64,000 nucleotides of DNA from Pohlia nutans (GCA_022496805.1 CM040107.1:14123501-14187500); one strand, 5' to 3'. Positions 44,701 to 56,592 are shown, counted from the stretch's first letter. Numbers and translations are program-made. The notes: generated by a model from the letters alone, not told the origin.

Positions 44701-45180
44701 AGCACTCTTCCTTGCTAATAGCTCATTGGAGTTGGCTACCTTCACTAACTGCAGTTCATGCTTAAAGTTTTCAACAAATGAATGAATCACCTTAGCTTCC
44801 TGTGGCCTAGGATAGTACACAGGTAACAAAGGCCAAACAATGTGATGGCGCATAACCCTCTCCATAACATCCCTCCTACTAGATGGACCGGGACAACTTC
44901 TCAATTCCTCAACTATATACTGTGCTAAGCGTAGGGATCTCCGATTCAACTCCCTCAGTGTTAGATGATCCTCTCCTTCAGGATCTGGGGACAAATCCAC
45001 TAAACGTTGGGTCTCCTCAACTCTCTGTCTATCACGTGCTCTTTGACGAGCCTTCCTCTCTCTTGCGTTCTCTGCAACCACAGCTTAGAGCTCTTCTTGC
45101 AAACGAGCCTGAGCAAGCCTAGCAGCTGGACCCGGGCGACTAATGCCATGCCTTGTACATTGTCTCTTAGTAGCGTAGCC
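41788..45180 (-). pseudogene. Second transposase-like gene (D-D-H/E, FFESAHGKG family), two nonsense codons
   Basis: An exon 44386-45180 joins in phase 0 to 41788-43671 across a 714-bp intron (GTAAGT...TTTCAAG). The upstream exon has a basic helix (NARERKARQRARDRQR) and a helix-turn-helix-like stretch (VRGLSRILGTTTESINLAL). Next come EAHPECTVRQRSFERLKPRWV and CCCIYHVE, and a cysteine cluster (CACECVVC). The core then shows three RNase H-like motifs: SHIDYAENYS, VFSDGCSAQFK and FFESAHGKGEWDGAGAVVKR. This suggests an Asp-Asp-His/Glu transposase fold shared by uncharacterised transposon proteins. In-frame stops are TAA at about 45082-45084 and TAG at 43237-43239. The C-terminus ends at 41788. 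Superfamily not identified. Confidence 0.6.
43672..44385 (-). other. GTAC-rich intron of the second transposase-like gene
   Basis: By hand I count 19 GTAC tetramers in 714 bases. About two to three would be expected from base composition. Many sit in AGTACT or TGTACA contexts. Confidence 0.6.
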
Positions 45181-45339
45181 CAAAAAGACAAAACCTAGCA
45201 GATAGAACACATTTGGAACCAAAATACACTCATCAGTCATCTACACGGTCACATAGTACATAGTTGAGGAGTTGTGAGGCTAACACGATTCAAGAGTGCT
45301 AAATCAAGCATGCACGAATATTTTTAAAAGGGCCCAAGA

Positions 45340-46041
45340 AAACTCACCCTATTCAGACAAATTTCGACACTTCCTAAACGCAATGGATTCACAACTACCA
45401 GTAGGAGAACCTACTGAAGTCCTCACCTCAGAAAGAGAAGGTGTGTACTCAAAGCTAGTAGTGGGATAAGTATAGGAATCTGTAGAAAGTGCAGTCATGA
45501 ATAGTGCACGCCTAGGAGACTCTTCGATGGTGTTACACTGGTCTAAATAAAATTCCCTCTTGCCTTACTTGGACACTGGAGTCTCTGACACGTATCCCGA
45601 ATCACTAGTCCAGTTAGAACAAAAAGAGCCCATCCGCGTTGTTGAAACAGAGAGCAGCTCAGAGTACGCTTCTCTCGGAGGGAAATAAGAGGTAATTAGT
45701 TTCTGGACAAACAAGGGGCGCTGATTCGACTTAGACATGATTCACAAGCATCAGTAGAGAGCACACATGTCAATCTTAAAACAAAAGCTATAGAAGGCTA
45801 CTTTTCCCTCATGAATCTCTTGTGCACAAGTCCTGCATATCACACTCAAACAACATGAAAAAAAGGAAACAAGTTCGATGACAAAGTTAATCAAACTGAG
45901 GCAGCATACAGCCGGGTCCAAGGGAGAGACGACCTCGGCTGAGTATGAACTCGGTGAGAGATACGACTTCGACGATGGCGGCGAGAAATCCGGCTTTATC
46001 CGGCTCGGCGACCCCTGATAATAGGATCTTCCTAATTCCAT
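45340..46041 (-). pseudogene. Probable upstream exons of the second transposase-like gene, broken
   Basis: From 46041 a frame reads MELGRSYYQGSPSRIKP and may end at a GT near 45935. From 45738 another frame starts MSKSNQRPLFVQK and is coding-like to about 45350 except for a TAA near 45567. It is serine/threonine rich. Both are on the strand of the downstream gene and in the right place for 5' exons, but the splice pattern is not fixed. Confidence 0.35.
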
Positions 46042-46782
46042 GGCGGCCGCAATAATGAAAGCATATTCATAAGATACATGAATATGTACTTAAAATACAT
46101 CAAGTAGTACATTCACGAGTACACAAAGTACTAAACATGTGAACGAACATGACATTGGATGTTGTTATTTAAAATTTAAAACATACTTCAAAAGGGTTTT
46201 TTTTTGTTTTTTTTTTCTTTGGAACGAAATGTTGTGTACTTTTCTTTGCAATGGAATTTTGCTACTTTTGTGTCAAAAAAAAATAAAAAATGTTGTGTAC
46301 TTGGTCGGTTCTGTGCGTGCTTTTTTTTCTTCTGTGATTTTCATTGGTAATAAAAGTACCATTTGTCCAGAAACAAACAATGATCACACCGATGCACTAA
46401 CCATCATAGTAGAGATAATTGAACATTTCAAGAAGTATCAAGTTTTTGTTAAAAATCAAGGAGCAGTTAATGAATTTTATCCCGATTATGAGTGCTCCAC
46501 TTGTTCTCAATGTGAATGGCCAGAATGGAACTTCTTTTGGGTATACAAGTGAATCCAGTGATTTATTGCACTCTTGAAGTGATGTTCCATCAAAAAAAGC
46601 CATTTTGAATTTTGGATGGGATTCAATGCCCATTTCATAGCAGTTGTTACGAAGTCATCTATAGTAGACTACTACAATAATTTCAGTTGCTAATCTACGA
46701 ACTAAGAAATTGAGCACAGACCTTGCACTATGAACAGTTGAGGTCGAACTCTTCCTACTACAACTAAGTAAAAGAAACAAAA

Positions 46783-47407
46783 CTAAATGTAGCTCAGCTT
46801 CAAGCAAAACTCAGTTAGATTTGGAGAATAGTGGAAGCCTCTATTTCCTATGAGATAACCGACACGAGGAATGAGAAACTCAGAAGAAAAATGAGCTGGA
46901 GGAGGTACAAAGACCTCTTGTATTGCATCTTTCAAATGATTCCGCCAGCTGTGCCTAGCCCTCCTCAACACGAGAACCAATTGCTCCGATTGAACATAAG
47001 TTAGCTGCGCTGGTCCTGCAAGCAAGGTAGGATCAGGAGCAATAACAAGGGCCCAATGTTGGCTTAACAAATGGGCTGTGGAGAGAACTGTCCTTCGGAA
47101 GTACAGCTTCCACACCTCCGCTTCTCCACAATACGTCTTGGCGAAGAAGAACGTGCTCTTCAATACAAACCCCTCTAAGCTCGAGTCCACCATAAACCTC
47201 CACCTTCTTGATTGCGCACGAAGTCCGTACACAGCAAATACTAGTTCTCGAATTTTAGACGATGGGGTGAATTCGTCAATGGGGTGAATTCGTCAATGGT
47301 GTGAATTCGTCTAGTGCAAGGAGAGGCCAAACAAGCGATTCTACTAGAGCATCAGGAAGCCCTTCAATGAGGATGGATACAGTTGCATCTTCAAGAGCAA
47401 GATTCAT
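46783..47407 (-). pseudogene. Unknown protein, about 200 codons, broken by a 17-bp triplication
   Basis: An ATG at 47407 opens a frame (MNLALEDATVSILIEGLPDA) that loses phase at 47262-47312, where a 17-base unit (ATGGGGTGAATTCGTCA) is present three times. The frame that resumes at about 47260 continues SSKIRELVFAVYGLRAQSR to a stop at 46783. Two extra units add 34 bases, which explains the shift exactly. The protein is unrecognised. It lies in the same GTAC-rich block as the second transposase-like gene and could be a companion ORF. Confidence 0.45.
47262..47312. repeat. 17-bp unit in three tandem copies
   Basis: Copies at 47262, 47279 and 47296; the third has two changes. Confidence 0.9.
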
Positions 47408-48111
47408 CTTGCTCTAGTTCTTTACACATAGAAGAAAACCTTTGTTCAACAAAACAAAGGTAACGATGAAGTAACCTAAACCACAGAAGAGAGGATCGAC
47501 AGTGCCTTGCAAACTATGCGGAGGCCGGAGTGGAGTCTAAGTTAGATCCCTGTGAAGTGCGGTGCCAAATGTGCGAGGCGGCGAGGTGGGTCAGGCACCT
47601 TGGCTTGGCGACCGCGAATATAGGATCACGAAGATCTACAATGCGTAGGTAGACGGTCCAGATGCGTTGTTCCAGTATACATCTTGTACTCAAAGTATTT
47701 ATGTACTAAAATGACGTAGGGAGAGGCACAGAAAAAAAAAGTGGAAAAACGTTTTTTTTGAAATTCCGTCATTTTGCCATTATAGAACTAGAAGCCAACA
47801 TCTAAAATCTGAAAGGCGATTAAAAAAAACGTACTTTTCCACCAAATCATCCGTTGCCAACTGAACCAGCATTATTTCCTAGATATCTGCAAATCAAATG
47901 ATGTAGTCCCAAATTCCCGAGTAGATTCCGATAGATAAGCCTTTGTTTTCTTCTTTCAAGTAAATGGAGAAGAATCAGAGCTTTCTAAATCCAACAATTT
48001 TGTACTTTCCAGTGATTTGTAGTACTGTGACATTTTACTAGTAATGCACTAAAGTACAAATTTAACACACAAAAATAAGTTTCACAACGAATTCAATAAT
48101 GCACCTAGGGA
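47408..48111. other. AT-rich spacer
   Basis: No gene is supported. GTAC tetramers continue to about 48.3 kb. Confidence 0.3.
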
Positions 48112-49871
48112 CTACACGTATATAGAGATCCTAAAAACAAATCGGGAGGAGCCAATACCACTTCTAAGTCTGAGTATTACCAAGTACAAAATCATACCCT
48201 CAAGCAAAATTTTACAGTGACATGAAAAGTACAAGGGTCTAGCGTACACACACCCCAGCCCCGGGTACTCCAACACGTTATCGCTCTGGAGGAGGTTTCC
48301 CACCTCCCTCACTGCAGCAAACAAAGGAGCGTACCTTTCATTCACCAAGTCGAGGGCTACCCGGGTCGTCAGGAGAATGTCCTCTACTGCGAGTGGAGCC
48401 TCCTCATGTGCTTCTCCGGATGGTCGTGCTTCCCGGGCTGGCTCCTCTCTCACGGCTGGTCCCTGCTCCCGGTCTTCCTCGTCCCCGGACTCCTCCTCGT
48501 CGTCCTCTCCATCGTCTGCCTTCCTGGGACGAGCTCTCCGGTTATTCAACGGAGTGGTCTTCCTCCGGGCCTGACCCTTCTTCTTGAGCGAAGTAACCTC
48601 CTGGATGTTTGGATCTTCCTCCCCGTTGGGCTCGAGGATCAACTTCCTTTTCCGCTCCGGCAGCTCCCGGGGATGCACTTGGGAAGGGCCTCCCTCATCA
48701 GGTTAGGCACCCGCTGTCGGATCATGCCTCTTCTTCCTGGTCAGCTTCGGCTGCGGTGATTCCTTCCCTGATTGATCTTTGTCCGGGTCCTGCCTCTGCT
48801 TTGACCTCACCTCCTGTCGAGGCCCTGCCCTACCCGGTCGGCCTTCCTCTAGGTCCTCTCTCCGTTTTGTCCTAATCTCCTGTCGAGGTCCTGCCTCACC
48901 CGGTCGGCCTTCCTCTGGGTCTTTTCTCTTTTCCTGCCGCTCCTCTCGTTGCGGCCCGACAGCACCTAGTTGGCCTCCCTCCGGGCGGTCCTCCTTCTTC
49001 TTCTTCTCCTTCTCCGGAATGGCGCTGGCGCCACCCGGCTGCTTCCGCGCCGGATCTTCTCTCTCCTTCCGGCGTTCCTTCCAGATGCTTCCCCTGACCA
49101 ATTGAGGCGTCTTAGGCAGATCCCTTTCCTCCAGTTGCAACGCAGGCCCTAGCCGGCTGGTCCCCGCTTCTGCTCCCGGATGTGCTGCCTTCCGCTTGGC
49201 CGGGCTCCTCTCCCCCGGAATAGGAGGAATCTCCAACCTCTTCTTCTCCTGCTCCGTGATGCATCCGTTCTTCTCGTACAAGTGATAGAGGAACAGAGCA
49301 AGCGCACAATCCTTCTTGTTCCCGAGATTCCTTGCCATCTTCTGGGTGTTCTGGAGCACCGAATACGCTTAGTTGATCTGCTTCCGACGGTGCAGTGCGG
49401 ATAGGATGCCCTTCGCCAGTGTGACCGTGAGGGTGGTGGGCTTTTCCGGGTTCAGGATGGGCACCACGTACTCGAGCAGACGCTGCTCCCGGGGATTCAT
49501 GCAATCCGCCACCTTCAATCCGTCGTGATCCGAGAGGTAGCTGAAGCGCTCCTTCACTCAATCTGTGTCTTCCTTGCTGCCCGGTTCCAAGTCCTCATTC
49601 GTATCCAGGAAGTTGTATGTGGAGCGCCAATGCTCCCCGGTCCAATTCCCGTACTTCGCCCGGATGCTCGACCGGAAGGCAGACTCCATAGCTCCGCCCT
49701 CAATTTCTGCCAACATCTTGGCGTCCTATACATCCCACACCTTGCCAAACAGTCCCAAGCACCCAATGGTCTTGAGATCCTTCAACAAGTCCCCGAAGTC
49801 TCCCGAGTGTGGCGAAATCTCCAAAAGCACCCTCTTATCCGGGATCTTGGACCGGACCTCTGTGCGCGCCA
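48112..49871 (-). pseudogene. Extra 3' ORF of the CCGG-rich Ty3 element
   Basis: Starting MARTEVRSKIPDKRV near 49871, a conserved-looking globular part runs through SPHSGDFGDLLKDL, SIRAKYGNWTGEHWR and PREQRLLEYVVPIL to LFLYHLYEKNGCI. It is broken by TAG near 49731, TGA near 49559 and TAA near 49370. After it comes a long basic/acidic repetitive region in which a unit of about 20 residues (EEGRPG.AGPRQE.R.K.R.D) recurs four or more times. It then continues into a second acidic segment (GEDDEEESGDEEDRE) up to 48112. It lies downstream of integrase on the same strand and shares the CCGG richness, so it belongs to the element. I recognise no domain. Confidence 0.45.
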
Positions 49872-50597
49872 TAGCTGCTGCCTGCGGGTGCGCTTCTTTA
49901 TTCCTTCGTGAGTGGCGCTCTCCCTCTCTCTCGTAAGTCGTGCGTTTCTCTCTCCGAAAATGCTCTCTCTCCCTTCCGTGTTGTGCACCTATCTTCCCGG
50001 AGTCCTCGCGTCTCACTCCTTGGGCGCGCACTCACTCCCTTCCGTAAACTCCGCCTATTTTCCAGGCGCTCACACTCCGGGTGCTCCGCCTTCTCCAACT
50101 CCAACCGCACACCGTTTTCTCTTCCCAGGCGCTCACTGCTCTCTCCCGCCGGACGCGCAATGGAAACCCTAACAGTATCCAGAAACACAAAAGAATGTGC
50201 GCGAGGAGGGCTGGAGGAACCGGGGAGAAATGAATAGTGAGCCGCCCAATTTAAGGCGGTCCAATTCAAATCCCGGATCGTGGCCGGGTCCGTTAGGGGC
50301 CCGTCCTCCGATGTCTGGTTTCCCATCCGGGTTCCTGCCCGGTCGGCCGCCATTCCTGGTTCCGTAGAGAACACTTAAGCCCACATGAGAGCACTACTCT
50401 CTCCAAATTAATAAAGAGGCCATCATGAACGCTACTTCTCCTATTTATGGCGGCTGGGGCTACCCCTTACTGCCCTAAAAACCCTCACTGCCCATTTTGG
50501 AATAAAACGAGGTTCGACATTACCCCTTTTTCAAATGTGAGCGTCCCCGCAAACACGGGTCCTATAAGAATTACCCCGGGGAGGAATCTCTTCCTGG

Positions 50598-51690
50598 TCA
50601 TTCGCTTACAAGTCCGGAATCCACGTCAGACACGGACTCCACGTCGGATCGGAGATCCAAGTCAGATTCGGATTCTGGATGGTACTTCTTGACTCGGGAA
50701 CCATTTACTCGGGTGTCCATCCATTTTCCCTCTAAATCCTCTAATTGTAGTGACCCATTAGGGAAAATTTCCGTGACTTTGTAAGGCCCTAACCAACAAG
50801 TATGCAACTTACCCGGAAATTCTTTATGGCGACTGTCATAGAGTAACACCAGTCCTCCGTTCCGGATTCCATGGTCTTCCGGTAGCTTCCCATCAAAGGT
50901 CCCTTTCTGGTTGGCTTGAATCCAACGATTTCTCTCGAGTGCTTCGGCCCGTCCTTCTTCCAAATCCTCAAGGGCGAGCAACCGGAGCGCATGATCTTCT
51001 ACCCGGGTTCCCACCCGGGTTCCCAACCGGGCTGCCATAATCCGGTTGGTCTCCACAATGAGCTCGATCCCGTGCACTGCTTCTTGCCCAAAGACTAAAA
51101 AGTATGGCGTGTTTCCGGTTGTCGTCTTCTTGGAAGTGTTGTAGGCATGAATGGCCGACATTAGTTTCCGGTCCCAGTCCGTTTTGTGCGCGGAAACCAT
51201 CTTGTTCAAAATCTTCCCCACAATTCCGTTTGATCTTTCCATAAGACCATTTGCTTTCGGGTTGTAGGGGGTGGTCTTCCGGTGCTTAATGGCGTACTTG
51301 GCAGTGATGTCCACTATGATATCATTCAAAAAGTGCTTTCCCCGGTCGCTCACCAGCTCCAAAGGATATCCGAAACGCATCATAATTTCTTCAAATAGAA
51401 ATCCGATTGCAGTCCGGGCGTCATTCTTCCGGGTCGCCCGGGCCTCCACCCACTAAGTCGCATAATCTGTGGCCAAGATGATGTACCTCTTCCTTCCGGA
51501 ACTGATTGGCGTGATCGGTCCTACAAAATCAATGCCCCACTTAACAAAAGGGGCCAATGGTACAATGGGGGTTAGTGGCCAATGATTCCGGAATCTGGGC
51601 GATCCGGTCCACTGGCACTGATCACAACTCCGGATGAACTTCCGCACATCCCGGATGATAAATGGCCACCAGTACCCGACACTTTTAATC
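50598..51690 (-). pseudogene. Ty3/gypsy integrase
   Basis: Zinc-finger remnant FIRSCDQCQW, then the catalytic triad: D in KWGIDFVGPI, D in LVSDRGKHF and E in NGLMERSNG. This is followed by the C-terminal domain GGLVLLYDSRHKEFPGKL with WLGPYKV. An in-frame TAG at about 51449 splits it between the first and second catalytic residues. An acidic tail (SESDLDLRSDVESVSDVD) ends the protein. Confidence 0.8.
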
Positions 51691-53987
51691 TAGTTTATTG
51701 TAGCCATGGTGGCCAAGTCTCCTCCGGAATCGCCAACGTGAAGGGCTTGCATCACTCCCTTTCGTTCACCTGCTTTGAGACAGCGCCTGATCTTATCATT
51801 CGTACTCATCCAGAACAAGACTCCGGAAAACCATTGTAAAAGGGCCACCAGGTGCTGAAACACACTCTTCTTCTCCCGGGTCATTCCCTCCGGATACTTC
51901 CTCGTTGTCAGGTAGTCAATGACATCCTTGAATTCGAAAGGAAGCTGGTTTCCTACTTGAAACATCCCAACTTCCGGAAGTATCCTCTCTTCTGGGAACT
52001 CGTCCGGGAAGTTAGAGGAAATGTCCTCCACTGCCGCTAATCCCCGCATCCGGGAATGGTAATCCGCATTTGAATTAGACTATCCCGATTTCACCACCAC
52101 CTCGTAGTTAAACTCTTGCAGAAATAGTATCCACCGGGCAATTCTCCCGGAAAGATCCGGTTTATTTACAAGGTATTTCAAGGAATCATGATCCGTATGA
52201 AAAATTACCTTATACCCGAGCAAATATTACCAGAACTTCTTGCAGAAATATACCACTGCTAAAGCCTCCCTCTCCGTGGTGGTGTAGGCTCGCATAGTAA
52301 ACCGGATTCCCCCTCTGCTGGTCGTCAAACTGCCATAGGATAGCTCCCAAGCACCATCCGGATGCATCGATGGTCACGTGGAACTCCTTTGCCCAAACCG
52401 GAGGAGACAGAATTGGTGCACACACCAACTGTTTCTTCAAGTCCTCAAATGCCGCTTGTCTCCCGGCTGTCGACAAGAATTCCTCTGCCTTCTTCAACAA
52501 CTCGGTTAGCAGCATTGCTCTGTGGGCGTAACCATCAATGAACCTCCGGTAGTACCCTACACATCCTAGGAATCCTCTAACCTCCCGGACATTCCGGGGA
52601 GCCAGTAGAGCAAGAATCACAATTACCTTATCAATATCGACCTGTAGCCCCTTCCCACTAACTACATGGCCCAAGAGTAATCCGGATTCCATTCCAAAGA
52701 AGCACTTTTCGGGATGCAATTTTAAGTTAGTCTCCCGGCATCTTTGGAATGTCTTCCGGAGATGCTCCAGATGCTCTTTCCGGTTTCCAAATACGGCGAA
52801 GTCATCAATAAAGACTTCTAGAAAATGACGTAGGAAATCTTTAAAGATGTCCATCATTAACCGTTGGAAAGTCCCCGGGGCATTACATAGCCCAAAGGGA
52901 TCCGGTTGAAGGCGAATGTTCCCCACTAAGTCGTGAACGTCGTCTTCAATTGGTCGTTCTCCCGGATGGCCACTTGATTGTATCCGAAAAACTTGTCCAA
53001 GAAAGTGTACGATTCCTGTCATGCCACGTGATCCAAGATGATGTCCGTGAAGGGCAGCGGAAAATAGTCCTTCTTCGTGGCTGCGTTGAGTTTCCGGAAG
53101 TCCTGGCAAACCCGGATCTTCACCTTCCTATCTACTACGGTTATCTTGGGCACCACCACTATTGGCGAAACCCATTCCGAATTGTTAACCGAGTAGATGA
53201 ATCCGGCCTCTAGCAACCGGTCAATCTCCACTTTCACCATCAATGAATACCTCAAGTTGACCCGGTATTGCCTTTGCCTAACCGGGGTGGCTCCTTCCAC
53301 CAAATCTATGTGGTGTTCACCCAATTCAGCTAGGATCCCCCTCAGATCAGTGGGGGCCCAAGCGAACACATCCGCGTAACTGGCTAGCAGCAATCCGTAC
53401 TCCTTCTCCTTCGGACTCATGGTTTTCCCTATGAAAAACTTCTTTACGGTCTCCACTTCGAACTCCTCAAAGTCCTTAAGGGAGACCACTCCCTTCACCT
53501 TTTCCGGCTCTTGCTCTTCCGGGTACATACGTGCCTGGCTCCACGACACCAGATCTGACCCCGTCATCCGGGCTGGCTGCCCAACCGGATCAGAAATCTG
53601 TTGTCTCACCCACTTCTCAGAGAGAGATACGCAAGATTGTCCCAAGGAGCATTCCTTCACCTCCGGAATGCCCGTTTGGATGGTTTGCGGAGAGACAGCA
53701 ACACCCTCTTCCTCGACCCTTACCAAAAACTCGAAATCCTTCTCCACCAGACTAGCAATTTCTTCCACGAGGTAGCTTGTCTGCACGTCTGAGTCTTCCG
53801 GATCTGACCAGTCTGTGGTGTAGCCATCTGTCTCACTAGTCTCTCTCTCATATGTGAGATGGCGCCAAGGAATCCGGAACGAGGGTTTGCCCACCCGGAA
53901 CTCCTTCTCTTTCCAGTCCACCACGACTTTAGCCAGATACAACCATGGCCGTTTGAGTAGCATCCGGAAAGGTCTCCTGGCTTCCAC
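51690..53987 (-). pseudogene. Ty3/gypsy reverse transcriptase and RNase H
   Basis: RT motifs appear in order: LLEAGFIYSVNNSEWVSPIVV, KIRVCQDFRKLNAATKKD, FGLCNAPGTFQRL, and FIDD in place of YxDD. RNase H begins near FHVTIDASGWCLGAI and continues through HTDHDSLKYLV and NSNADYHSR. Stops near 53016 and 52927 and a one-base loss near 52897 interrupt RT. A TAA near 52228 and a TAG near 52080 interrupt RNase H. The upstream part (ADVFAWAPTDLRGI) is the usual pre-RT linker. Confidence 0.8.
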
Positions 53988-54758
53988 TCAGATGATCACA
54001 TAGTTATGCAGGTAGGTGTGGACACCAATCCGGGAAGGTATTTGGGTAAGTAATCCCACTGGTACTACCTGGGACTGGTCTGCCATCCGGAGAACCAATT
54101 TGGTATCCTTTAGGGAGGTGTATTCCAAATCAAAAGCCGTATCCTCCAACATGACGTTGACTCCGGATCCTCTACCCACCGGAACATGATGGACACTACA
54201 CCCGTCTACTTCCAATGTGATCTCCGGGGCACCAAAATCTTCCACTTTGGCAAAATTCACAGCTACTCCCAGAAGCTTGTCTCTCTTCTTCCGTCGCTGA
54301 ATCCAAGCCTCCCGGATCACCTTCTGGTAGTTGACATTATCATGCAAAAGCTGCCCAATGGTCACGTTAGCCTTCTGGTCCTTAATGTCCTGTAAAATAT
54401 TGTATTCATCCACCCGGATTCTAGAATCCGGTTGGAGACTAACCACTTGATCATCAAATCGGACCTTCCGGGGGGTTTGGACTTCACCCGGATTCACCAA
54501 TTGTTCTCTAACCTCTTCACTAATATCTCTATGTAACCTACTCGGTTCTACTCCTTTTTCTAGTTCTGCTAGGGGTACGGATTCCACAGGGATCCAAACG
54601 GTCGGTTGCGGGTCACTTTCCGTATCCGGTTTCTTACGGATTCTCCTACTACCTTTATTACCTTCCTTCCTACACCTAGAGCTAGTACTAAGCTTTTCCT
54701 TGGTGGAACTACGGGTCGCAATTTTGTTCACCGTAATCTCCTCCTCCGATAGCTCCAC
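53988..54758 (-). pseudogene. Ty3/gypsy protease with lost active-site aspartate
   Basis: Basic N-terminal linker (KEKLSTSSRCRKEGNKGSRR), then a retropepsin-like fold. The active-site loop reads VPVGRGSGVNVM where relatives have D-G-G-S/T, so the catalytic aspartate is absent. LVLRMADQSQVVPVG is the following conserved strand. Confidence 0.65.
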
Positions 54759-54767
54759 CTCACATCG

Positions 54768-56160
54768 TCATTTCTCTGGATTCTCCACTCCGGCCGTATG
54801 GCCATAATTGAGTCCGGTTTGCTCCCTAGATGGTACATCTACCGTCTTGAACAACACTCGTGGCTGAGGTGGTTCCGGGCATTGAGTTGCCGGATGTCCG
54901 TACTTCCCACAATTTTGGCAAGGAAACTGCAACATTCCACCCTGTTGTGAGGGTAGCATGCAATTGTTGGCGTAATGTACGGGTCCTCGACACTTTTAGC
55001 AGTAGATGACCCTTTCCGTATACCGAATTGGCTGACCTCCCGGATTCCTGCTGGATCCTACTCCCGGAAAACTCCTAGGAGGTACGTTTGGGGGTCTAAT
55101 GGCTGACCGCGTCCCCTTCCGTACCCAGGTTGAATATGATAAATCGGTTGCATATCATCCTCATCTTCCTCGTCCGCATAAATGGTGTACTTCACCCCGG
55201 TTTCCGGATCCACGAACTCGACCGACCACCTGGAAACCGGTTGCATACACTAGCTAGCAAAATGACCATGATCTTTGCAACGAGAACACCAAAAGTTAGC
55301 CCGGCTCGTTGGAACGATTTTCCTCGGCATACGGTTTTCCGCCAAGTTTACTCGGATGGCTTCCAGCAAATCCTTGATGTTCTTCATCACGTCCTCGTGT
55401 TCCACCTTAATCCTCACAGTGCCCTTGTCTCGTCCGGATCTAACCACCTTGGAGTTGTGAGCCCTGCCATACTTCGGCTCCGGTTGGCTTTTTGAGCTCG
55501 TGGATTCCTCCGTGTCGCTATTCGAGTTGCCGGATTTCTCCGAACTCTTCGACTCGAAATACTTCTTCTTTTTCTTCCGGCCTCCGTAGCGGTGCTTCTT
55601 CCCTTTCTCCTCCTTCTAGTCATTCCTCTTGAGCGACTTCCGGAGTAACTTGGTTGAATTCTCATAGTTTTGAGCAGCCTCCATAGCTTCCTGGAGACTA
55701 GCCGGTCTGCTCTGCCGGATGTGGAATCCCATCTCTTTGGGAAATCCGGCCACGTACTACTCTACTTGTACATTGGGGGCGATCTCCGTGGTGAGTTTCT
55801 GAATGAGTCCCTTCACCCGTTGGCCATGGTTCCGGACAGACTCTGTCTTCTTCATGGTTATAGTACTTAGACGTCCCAGGGCCCTGACCTCTCCTCTCGT
55901 TTCCCGGAAAGTCCGGACAAAGGCGTTGGTCAGCCTTTCCCAATCTTCCTTGACGTCTACCGGAACGTCCAAATACGATTTGAGGGCTTCCCCCTTAAGT
56001 AATCCGGCAAACACCTCGAGTCTGGATTCCGGATCTTCTTGGTTCGCCCGGGCAGTGGCCACGAACTCATCCAACCAATTCATTCACATCCGTCTTTCCA
56101 TCTCCCTCAAACCGGTTATACTTCAGCCGTGTCAGTGGGCCTCTCCGTACCACGTCCATG
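54768..56160 (-). pseudogene. Ty3/gypsy gag with three zinc knuckles
   Basis: The capsid-like core (YNRFEGDGKTDVNE, then FAGLLKGEALKSYLDV and WERLTNAFVRTFRE) is interrupted by a frameshift near 56083. Further on are three CX2CX4HX4C knuckles: CSRCKDHGHFAS with the last Cys after a TAG (about 55249), one near 54995 split by a TAA, and CQNCGKYGHPATQC, which is intact. Confidence 0.7.
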
Positions 56161-56566
56161 GGAGTTTCCTCTTCTTCTTCTAAATCTAGCTAGGCATCCC
56201 CTTCTGGTTAAAAATCCCTACCGTGATGCTCCACAACCGGGACAACAACGTCCTCCGGTTGAGTGCCGTAGTAAGTCTCTTCTCCCGGAGAATTAAACTC
56301 TCTTGCCAACGCTGATGGCCCACCACTGGCGTTCGCTTTCTTCCGTACGGATCTTATAACTCTCCTACGTACGCGTAAGTTTCACTAGATTGTATTTGAG
56401 CCATGAAACGAATCTGGTAACCCTCGGATACTTTTCCTCTTTCCTCCGGATTGGCACTTGCAACATCCACAGGTAGGGTTTCCACCAGCGAATCCGGTCA
56501 CAGTTCGGTCTCCAAATCTTCCGTACTCCGAATTCCGGGCAACTCCTCCGCTTCCCAGCTTTAGAA

Positions 56567-56584
56567 TCCCCGGCAGTGGCGCCA
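56567..56584 (-). promoter_or_regulatory. Primer-binding site of the Ty3 element
   Basis: The minus strand reads TGGCGCCACTGCCGGGGA just before gag. This is the TGGCGCC-type site common in plant Ty3/gypsy elements. It fixes the direction of the element and places the 5' LTR above 56592. Confidence 0.7.
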
Positions 56585-56592
56585 AAATTCGT

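Larger units (their letters stand above)
48112..56592 (-). mobile_element. Decayed Ty3/gypsy retrotransposon with an extra 3' ORF
   Basis: Reading the minus strand from right to left: primer-binding site (56567-56584), gag, protease, RT, RNase H, integrase and a further ORF. The gag-PR-RT-RH-IN order is diagnostic of Ty3/gypsy. Numerous stops and single-base frameshifts show it is dead. The DNA is extraordinarily rich in CCGG and TCCGGA, unlike its surroundings. The 5' LTR should lie above 56592; no matching 3' LTR was found on the left. Confidence 0.8.

Noticed and set aside
46139..46552. 137-codon plus-strand frame
   Set aside because: Phenylalanine runs come from poly(T) tracts; the composition is not protein-like.
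9904..49735. All premature stops could be explained by C-to-T change (CAG, CAA or CGA to stop), hinting at methylation-driven decay or RNA editing
   Set aside because: Every stop codon is one C-to-T step from a sense codon, so the pattern proves nothing without aligned relatives. Where relatives allow a check, stops replace tryptophan (near 38380) and glutamate (40198).
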